Of a stretch of 64,000 nt of DNA, positions 57,262-64,000 are shown in pieces. The stretch is taken from contig NC_053116.1 of the NCBI RefSeq assembly GCF_010015445.1, positions 3,322,068 to 3,386,067 on the forward strand, in the 5' to 3' direction. A program made the translations under genes and the position numbers. The first letter of the stretch is position 1; each line of letters starts with the position of its first letter. The notes under the pieces were generated by a model. It did no database searches and was not told the origin of the DNA. It saw only the letters and a program-made list of their open reading frames with translations. The stretch is from Perca fluviatilis (lineage: Eukaryota; Chordata; Actinopteri; Perciformes; Percidae).

Positions 57262-59036
57262 TTGTGGCTTTTTTTAAATTTTATTTTCACACGTTTTCTA
57301 TACAATTGTACATAGCGCAACAGTGCTGCCATGTACATAAATACACAAATATATGGCACAGTATACATTACCTACACCCTCCCCATTCCCCATGCATCCT
57401 CATAATCTATCCGTACAAGTATACATTTGGAGTAAAATGAGCCTACATTTTGCCGCCCACAAGCAAAAAGACAAGGTAGGGTACATCCTACATACAGACA
57501 ACATGCCACATAAAGAAGCATAAGAAGAGAAAGGAAAAAAAATTTAATAAAACCTATGCAAAATGAAAAAGATAAAAAATAAAAAAAATAGATAATTAAA
57601 TACCTCAGTCATTTAGTTAACCACAAGGTAGCACTACACCTCTTCCCAGTCCACTGCAGAAAACTCATCAAAATAGTCCATGAAAGATCCCCAGGTAGAA
57701 TAGAATTCTCTCACGTTTCCTCTGAGTGACTATTTAATTTAATTTTTCTAACTTTAAGTGAATGTTTGTAAGCGAGGGTAGGCCCAGTAGATGTGTATTA
57801 AGCTAGCTGGAACACTTTGACATTTTTCGCATAACGGATCTAGTGAGGGGAACAGTTTTGCCAGTTTCACCCTGGAGAAATTCAATCTGTGAACAATTTT
57901 AAATTGTAGCAAGCCATGTCTACAGGTCCTCCTCCCAAAATGCTCTTATGTTAGCTACTGTCTGTGGGTTTATGCCGCTTATGAAGGTGTAAATGAGGGA
58001 GATGGCGCCTCTATGTGGCATTGCTAGGGCCAGTAATTCATCCAGTGGTGTTGGGGTTGCCAAATGGGGAAAAGCTTGTTAATTATGCTGAACAATCTGA
58101 AGATAGCGGAAATGGTCGGAGACCTTAAGGTTAAATTTTTTGCCCCAAAACTGAACAAAAAAAAAAAAACCCCCCAAAAAAAGTTTTTTTTAAAAAAACC
58201 ATTTAAAAAGGAAAACATTAAAAAATAAATTAATTTTTTTTTAAATTTTTTAAAAAATTTTTTTGGGGCCCCAGAGATATGCCGTGTAAGTTAAAATGTT
58301 TCCTAAATTGAGCCCAAATCCTGAGAGAATGAATTACAACTGGATTGTTAATCTTCATCTTTTTAGCAGAGTTCGGGTGTGAAATTGTTTTCCATCCTAA
58401 CCCAGCTTGGTGCCCTGTCTCCCTGACTGTGTGCCCTCCATCCTAGGATTTTCTGTATATTGCATGCCCAATAGTACTGTAGAAGGTTCGGTAAGGCCAT
58501 CCCCCCCTCCTTTTTTGTTCTTTGTAGATAAGGCTTCTTGATCCTGGAAAGTCTAGGTTTTGGAAAAACGCTGCTATACTCTCAAGATTTGGGTTGCATT
58601 CGGAAGTATAGAGGTTACTATAATAATGAACAAATGTGGCATTAATCTTCTTTTGTTCAGTGGTAAAGTTCCCAGACAGGTCCTTAATTTTTGATATATG
58701 TCGTGAAGCATAAGACTGGCGAATTTGATGGGCCAGTAATTTTCCGACCTTGTCGCCCTGCTCATAAACTAGGTGGCGTGCTCTAAGTAGCTGTTGCTTT
58801 GCCTCTACAGTAGATGCCAGGTCAAACATGTTTTGCAATTTTAGCCTTCTCTGATATAAGTCCGGAGAGGGAGATGTGGCATGTTGGATGTCTAGATGCT
58901 TGATTTTGTCTGATAGATCAGATAGCGTACTTAAACAACATTTTTTATTGTGGGCAGCAAAACTGATAATATGGCCCCTCAGAAATGCTTTAAGTGTTTC
59001 CCAGAGAGTTCCAAATGTGGTCTCTCTCCTGGAGTT
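57262..59036 (-). mobile_element. 5'-truncated L1-type LINE (ORF2)
   Basis: The minus frame 59036-58443 includes [40 protein letters not shown] and FVHYYSNLYTSE, the pre-RT region of fish L1 ORF2. Further on, around 57900-57770, come LNFSRVKLAKLFPSLDPLCE and KCQSVPASLIHIYW, the ORF2 C-terminal cysteine motif. RT catalytic blocks are deleted between them. An A-rich 3' end is near 57265. A homopolymer patch (58149-58275) replaces part of the frame. Confidence 0.8.
58149..58275. other. Homopolymer-run patch, possible assembly artefact
   Basis: Successive runs of A, C, A, T, A and T, then TTTTGGGGCCCC, with almost no complexity. They interrupt an otherwise readable L1 frame (ISLGP before, FSFGAKNLTLR after). 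Confidence 0.6.
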
Positions 59037-59923
59037 CTTGCCACCCGGGTGTGGCAAGAACCCTGTTCCTGCTTCGCCAACGGTTCTGGTGGCCCACCGC
59101 CGAGAAGGACTGCAGGGACTTTGTGGCAGCTTGTGAGGTGTGCGCCCGCGCCAAGCCTTCCCACCGGCCGCCTGCCGGTCTGCTCCGTCCCCTTCCAGTC
59201 CCTGGCTGGCCCTGGTCGCACATCGCCCTGGACTTTGTTAGCGGTCTGCACAACACCCTCATCAGCGCTGCCACCAGAATGTCCCCATTCATGTGCGCCA
59301 TGGGTTTTCAGCCACCACTTTTTCCCGATCTGGAGGAGGAGGTGGCGGTTCCGTCGGTCCAGTCCCACCTTCGGCGGTGCAGACGAGTGTGGAGGGAGGC
59401 CAGGGCAGCTCTTCAGCGCACGGCCTCCCGGAAAAAACGCTTGGCTGACCGACATAGGAGACCCGCTCCCGTTTACCAACCGGGCCAGAGGGTGTGGCTC
59501 TCCTCCCAGGACCTCCCGCTTCAGACCTCCTCCAAGAAGCTTGCTCACCGGTTTGTGGGCCCATACCCCATCGAGGCGGTCCTGAACCCCACCGCCGTCA
59601 GACTCAAGCTCCCCTCGCATCTCAAGATCCACCCGGTCTTCCACGTCTCTCAAATCAAGCCGGTCTCCACCAGTCCTCTCTCCGCCCCAGGGGCAGTGCC
59701 TCCTCCACGGATAATCGATGGCCACCTGGCCTATCCGGTACGCCGCCTTTTGGATGTGCGGCGTAGAGGTCAGGGTTACCGGTACCCAGTGGACTGGGCC
59801 GGTTACGGCCCGGAGGAACGCTCCTGGATCCCCGTCAGCCAGATCCTGGATAAATCCCTCCTGCAAGACTTCTACAGGGACCACCCGGACAAGCCTGGCG
59901 GTCCGCCTGGAGGCGTCCGTTGA
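59037..59923 (+). mobile_element. Chromodomain-bearing Ty3/gypsy integrase, internally deleted
   Basis: The open frame reads [32 protein letters not shown] (HHCC zinc binding), [15 protein letters not shown], and then directly [20 protein letters not shown]. In relatives about 110-120 residues with the second Asp and catalytic Glu lie between these, so the enzyme core is missing in frame. The C-terminus holds [30 protein letters not shown] and [12 protein letters not shown] chromodomain follows ([31 protein letters not shown]), as in sushi-type chromoviruses of fish. Stop TGA at 59921. A polypurine tract and LTR follow. Antisense frames here are shadows. Confidence 0.9.
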
Positions 59924-59942
59924 CGGGGGGGGGGGGGGGTAC

Positions 59943-60697
59943 TGTGATGGTTGGGGTCGGCTGGCTGTGAGTTTTCTGTTTTGTTTACTATTCTCTGGTT
60001 TGTTCCTCGGTTGGTTTTCTCCTCTCCTGTGTTTTCCTGTTTGCCTGCCTCTCTCTCTCTGTGCCTACTCTGCTCTCCCCCTCCCACTGCTGCTGCCAGC
60101 TGATTGAGCGCACCTGGTTACCATCCCATCATCACCGCCTCCCGCTGCACACACCTGCCTCCCATCTACAATCAAGACCAGTATTTCTATCCCGGCTCAA
60201 CAGACCATCTCCGCTTGATCGTTGTTCCAGTCACGCTGGTGAAACACAAAGCTAAAACTCTCTGAGATCCTCGTTGTTTCCTTTTTTTCCTGTCTGTTAT
60301 CTGAATGCTCACTTACCTGTTGTGTCTCTCTCTTCCCCAGTCACCATCTCCATCTTCTCCCGTGATCTCCAGTCAGCTGGCTTCACCACACGGACCCCTT
60401 CCCTCGGCACCGTGCTCCAGCCTCTCCTCGTTCCCTCTGCTCTCCAGTCCCAGCCTCTCTCCCTCGACTTCTCGGCTCCGGCTTCACCGTGCTCCCCTGA
60501 GTCTTCAGCCCCAGTGTCTCTCCCACGGCTCCCCGGTCACAGCTCCCCTGGATATCTCCACCATCCAGTTCCTCTAGCCTCCCCTCAGCTGCTCCCCCAT
60601 TCCTGGCGTCTGCCTCCCCACTACCCCTTTCCTTTCCCTTTATCATTAATAAACCTTTTGTTGCGAGCTCTGCGTCCGTTCTGTTCCACTCGTAACG
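59943..60697 (+). mobile_element. 3' LTR of the chromodomain gypsy element
   Basis: A G15-20 polypurine tract (59925-59939) is followed by TGTGATGGTTGGGG. About 755 bp of C/T-rich sequence follows, with AATAAA at about 60650, ending CGTAACG (canonical CA end mutated or displaced). The 5' LTR is not in the window. The open frames inside are proline/serine-rich noise. Confidence 0.75.
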
Positions 60698-60917
60698 GTT
60701 TACTAAAAGCTTTGATTACTAAAGGTTTTGGCTCCATGACATTATACAATAACTTTATATGAAACAGTTACAGAAGCTAAACTATTTTTATTGTGCAAAC
60801 TGCAAAGTAGTAAAATAAACTCAAATTGAATGAATAGCCTACACATACAAACAACTTTAACATTGTTTCCCTTTCAAAACTAAATAGTTGGAAGCTAGCT
60901 AGTTGTATAAACACTAC
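60698..60917. other. Unassigned spacer
   Basis: Nothing recognised between the LTR and the hAT fragment. Confidence 0.3.
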
Positions 60918-61771
60918 CTAAGTTATGTTGTTGTAGTGTGGTTGTAGTGGAAGACTGAACATAGCTCGGCTGTCAGCCTCCTTCGCTGTTTGAATAATGT
61001 TAGCAGGTTGGCGGACGTATTTCAGCGAGGCAAGACATCTTAAATCCAGAGTTTTAATCATTGCTCTGAACCCGTCTTTCTCAACGGTCTGTAGGGACCG
61101 TAGGTGGATTGCGTTCATAATGTTGCTCCGCTGCATGCTTGAAGTGACACGTCTTTAACGTTAGCACAGTAACGTTAGCACGGTAAGGTTAGCAGGGCCA
61201 AGTAACGTTACAGCGACGGGCAACAACAGTGGCTAAATTATGTCCGATTTTTATATAAACAAAAAACTTGGGAACGACAGACGGCTCCTCTCTTGAGCAC
61301 ACGTTGTTCTGGTGTATCTCCGGTCTTTCTTCATCCTCTAGCTGACTTTCTTCTCAGTTCTTGAATGTGCAGTAGCGACCGGAGTCTCTCCCAGCTTAAC
61401 AGACTGTTATGCTACCTGGCTAGCTAGGCTAGCAGCTGTAATGTTACCCAGCATGCCGTTGGGCAGTGAACATTTGTAAATGTAACATTATTAGTGTAAG
61501 AAACTGTTTAAGTCACAAATTGTTATATGCTATGGTGTTTTATCCTTTTAAAGAGAGTTAGTTGTGGTTTATTAATTGTTGTGTTATAAAGTTACTACCA
61601 TGAGTGAGAAGGCTACGCAGTTAACAGGGGTCCCGGTGCTGTGACGGAGGAAAAAAATATATATAAAACTGGATCGGCCCGTGAATCTGTTTATTTTGCC
61701 GATCCCAATCCAGCTATTTTGTCAATATTGGGGCCGATATCCGATCCTAATATCGGATCAGTGCACCCCTA
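60918..61771 (-). mobile_element. hAT transposon fragment
   Basis: Minus frame 61136-60918 reads HLRSLQTVEKDGFRAMIKTL, matching the VE..GFR.M...LDPRY segment of hAT/ZBED transposases, before diverging. The right end GATCAGTGCACCCCTA (61771) is a hAT terminus. The C-terminus and the other terminus are missing. The intervening 61140-61650 has GTTAGCACGG-type repeats. Confidence 0.7.
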
Positions 61772-62759
61772 CAAAAAAACCTTCAACTTACAGACTTTTA
61801 CTGAAGGGTTTACATTCAGTCCTAACCTGGACAACCCTCCCTGCAAAGTAAGCCGTGCAAAGTTGCCAAATATACTTTGTCCTTTTTTTTCAGCAACATA
61901 TCTTTAACAGCTATGTAGGTCCAAGAAACTCAGCAGAGGCAGATGACATCAATATTACTGAAGACAGACTCTCAAATGAATTGATGAATTTGAAGGTATC
62001 CTCCACATAGTTTGTATCACCCTTTATTTTGTTCTTTTCACAAAGGACTCTCATGGAATCTTTGTCTGTTATAGGCCTACAAACTGCAGGACAGTTGTAT
62101 GGAAGCAAAGTGGCTTTTTGATGCAGTTGAATAGATTGAAGTCACAACAATAGGCCTAAATGTTAGTGGGGATAATATAACACATCGTCAACCCACGTTT
62201 ACTGTATTATTCTTTCCCTTGACCTACACAGGTGGACGCGGTGCGTACGCTCTGTAAGGAATGTGGTGTTGACTCTTGCGGTTCTAAGATAGATAGAAGA
62301 CAGGTTACGTTGGAAGAGGAAGGCGGGGTGAGCTGCGGGGGATATATTCTGAGGATCCCCACCCTGGATTCTGCAGCCATTTCTGCCAACTAACAGCAGG
62401 ATTTCCTGAGGAGGGATAACAAGGATCTGCACACACAAGAATACAAAAATAAACATGTTACACTCTTTCCAAGACTGCTTTTTATTTTTATATTCTATAT
62501 TGTTTTCACACTTCACTGGGACAGACATTGCTGCAAATACAATTGTTTATCAGCAAGGCAACAGGGCATGAGAAACGGGAGGCTCCAGGTTGCAGCCAGA
62601 ATGAATTTTTTAGTTTGACTATATAATCTGCATTTATTTTATAGACTGACATATATTTTTAAGTATTTTATTCATCAGTATGATAATCTGCATTTATCTT
62701 GTAGACATATTTTTTTTGAAGTATTTTATTCATTTGTATGATTGCCATTACTGTTTAGT
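61772..62759. other. Unassigned sequence
   Basis: Open frames near 62207-62528 on both strands show no recognised motif. The plus reading VDAVRTLCKECGVDSC is cysteine-containing but not assigned. Confidence 0.3.
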
Positions 62760-64000
62760 TAAAAAAAAACACCAAATATATAAAGTATTTTAAGTATGTC
62801 ACATGCTGAGTCAGTCCATAGTTCTCAAAAACACAACACAGTTCTTTGGTCCCTCTGTCCTGGGGGTTATCAACATGAATGTTAAAATCACCAGCAATAA
62901 TTACACAGTCAAAGTTAATACAGACTATAGACAGCAGTTCAGTAAAGTCGTCAAAGAAGGTTGCACAGTATTTAGGTGGCCTGTAGATATTTAGAAATAT
63001 AGCTTGAGAGGAGGACCTTAGCTGAAGAGCCACATATTCAAAAGAAGCAACGTTTCCATAAGATATTTAAGTACATTGGAATGAGTCATTGAACAAAATG
63101 GCAACTCCACCTCCTTTCTTATTCACTCTATTCTCACTTATAAAACTGAAATTGGGGGGAGCTGACTCAATGAGAACAGCAGCACTGTTATTATGGTCCA
63201 ACCAGGTTTCAGTTAAAAACATAAAATCCAGATTGTGATTAATAATAAAATCATTGATTAAAAATGATTTTCCCACCAATGACCTGACGTTTAGTAAGGC
63301 GAGTGTTATTGTGTTTTCATTTTTTGGGACAGGCTGTGGCTGACGAGGAATGGATGCTAAATTTGCTAAGTTTGCAGTTAAGTGCTTATTCGCCATTCTT
63401 TTTCTATTACCTATCATAACATAAATTGAGGAAGAATTTAATACACAGGGCCCAGGCTTGTCTTGGAAAGAGTCATGAGTGCCATTAGGCGTGCAGCCTG
63501 GACCCGGCACATGCTTGCTGCATTTTGTACACAAGCATCCTTATCAGTCTGGGGAGAAGGAGTTAGCTGCCATCCTGGCAGAGGTGCCTGGCGTTTTACT
63601 TTTGGCCGGGGGCAAACGATGGGAGAAGGAAGGGGGGCATACTTGGTTCCAGCATCCACCAGCTGCTTCATCTGGTCAGTGAACTCCAACATGGGGATGG
63701 GGGAAAGAGAGAGTGGAGAGAGCGACGAATCCTCAAAGGCGTCGGGGTTGGTAAGGGGGTTTGAGGAGTGTTGGACGGATGAAAAGGGGGGTTAAGATTT
63801 CTCGTCTCCGCTCTGTGGTCTCCCATGGTCAAATCTTTGCTCAGGTGGGGGCTGTGGTGGATCACTGCTGCACTTTGTTATGTCTTCCTCTTGTTTAGAT
63901 TCCTCTTGTCTCGTGTCCTTGGCCAAGGGAGCAGATGTGTAGTGCAGAAAGTAAAGTAGGTTAGAGGTGAACAGCTTTACTCCTGGCTTGTTAAGGAAAA
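62760..64000 (-). mobile_element. L2-type LINE: ORF1-like region and endonuclease
   Basis: Running leftward from the window edge, the minus strand encodes a Pro/Gln-rich ORF1-like part (PPQPPPEQRFDHGRPQSGDE, CVQNAASMCRVQAARLMAL). The endonuclease follows: ITLALLNVRSLVGKSFLIND, LDFMFLTETWLD, NKKGGGVAILF and, after a frameshift, SQAIFLNIYRPPKY and CVIIAGDFNIHVDNPQ (the GDFN motif). It ends near 62760 in AT-rich sequence, so the RT is missing. The remainder lies beyond 64000. Confidence 0.8.

Noticed and set aside
58979..59884. 301-aa minus-strand frame and several shorter frames
   Set aside because: Antisense shadows of the GC-rich gypsy chromointegrase on the plus strand, which has recognisable HHCC and chromodomain motifs.
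60274..60762. 162-aa Pro/Ser-rich frame
   Set aside because: Lies within the LTR; composition follows the C/T-rich sequence and no motif is present.

Overview
ORGANISM AND CHARACTER. This is vertebrate, almost certainly teleost fish, nuclear DNA. The evidence is spliced host exons with GT/AG borders (HP1/chromobox and C2H2 zinc-finger genes of the fish type with an acidic KEEQ-rich N-terminal module), long CA/GT microsatellites, L2-, L1- and Rex/RTE-like LINEs with fish-style 3' tails, Ty3/gypsy elements including a chromodomain-bearing one, and many hAT, Tc1, pogo, TTAA-type and Harbinger-like DNA elements. No intact complete host gene is visible. No bacterial operon, tRNA, rRNA or CRISPR array was seen. 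||| LAYOUT. 1-3.5 kb: right end of a TTAA element, a LINE 3' end, GT repeats and a foldback element (2205-3465). 3.8-11.7 kb: a duplicated HP1 (cbx) fragment on the minus strand (exons at 3881-4029, 10111-10270 and 11466-11634), whose copy-A intron has been swollen by LINE and DNA-element insertions. 12-17 kb: one unidentified short ORF, MITEs, a Tc1 remnant and an L2 3' end. 17.6-28 kb: exons of a C2H2 zinc-finger gene family on the minus strand (17617-17843, 20985-21163, 25797-26944, 27351-27703). Among them lie two nested hATs (18168-19978) and a Harbinger-like element (21294-23500) that hosts an unusual element with a 174-aa membrane-protein ORF and no reverse transcriptase. 28-36.5 kb: hAT, Tc1 and TTAA elements, some nested. 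36.7-48.7 kb: locally duplicated blocks carrying a 27-bp minisatellite, two remnant zinc-finger-type first exons, a piggyBac-like element (42212-46045) and a 37-bp minisatellite. 49.2-51.6 kb: a TTAA element with an internal 201-bp tandem array. 52.3-54.4 kb: a pogo-like remnant and a broken zinc-finger gene. 54.5-64 kb: LINE and gypsy remnants, several carrying nested insertions with readable target-site duplications. ||| HOW IT FITS TOGETHER. The window reads as a transposon-rich, degenerating zinc-finger/HP1 neighbourhood. Its main value is historical. At several places a paralogous copy preserves the empty insertion site: the LINE at 4118, the TTAA foldback at 43683, the element at 45340 and the insertion at 32624. 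Target-site duplications can therefore be read directly. The best candidates for something undescribed are the RT-less 174-aa-ORF element, the long-inverted-repeat TTAA families and the 201-bp satellite-like array inside one of them. All family names come from motifs read by eye; no database search was run.
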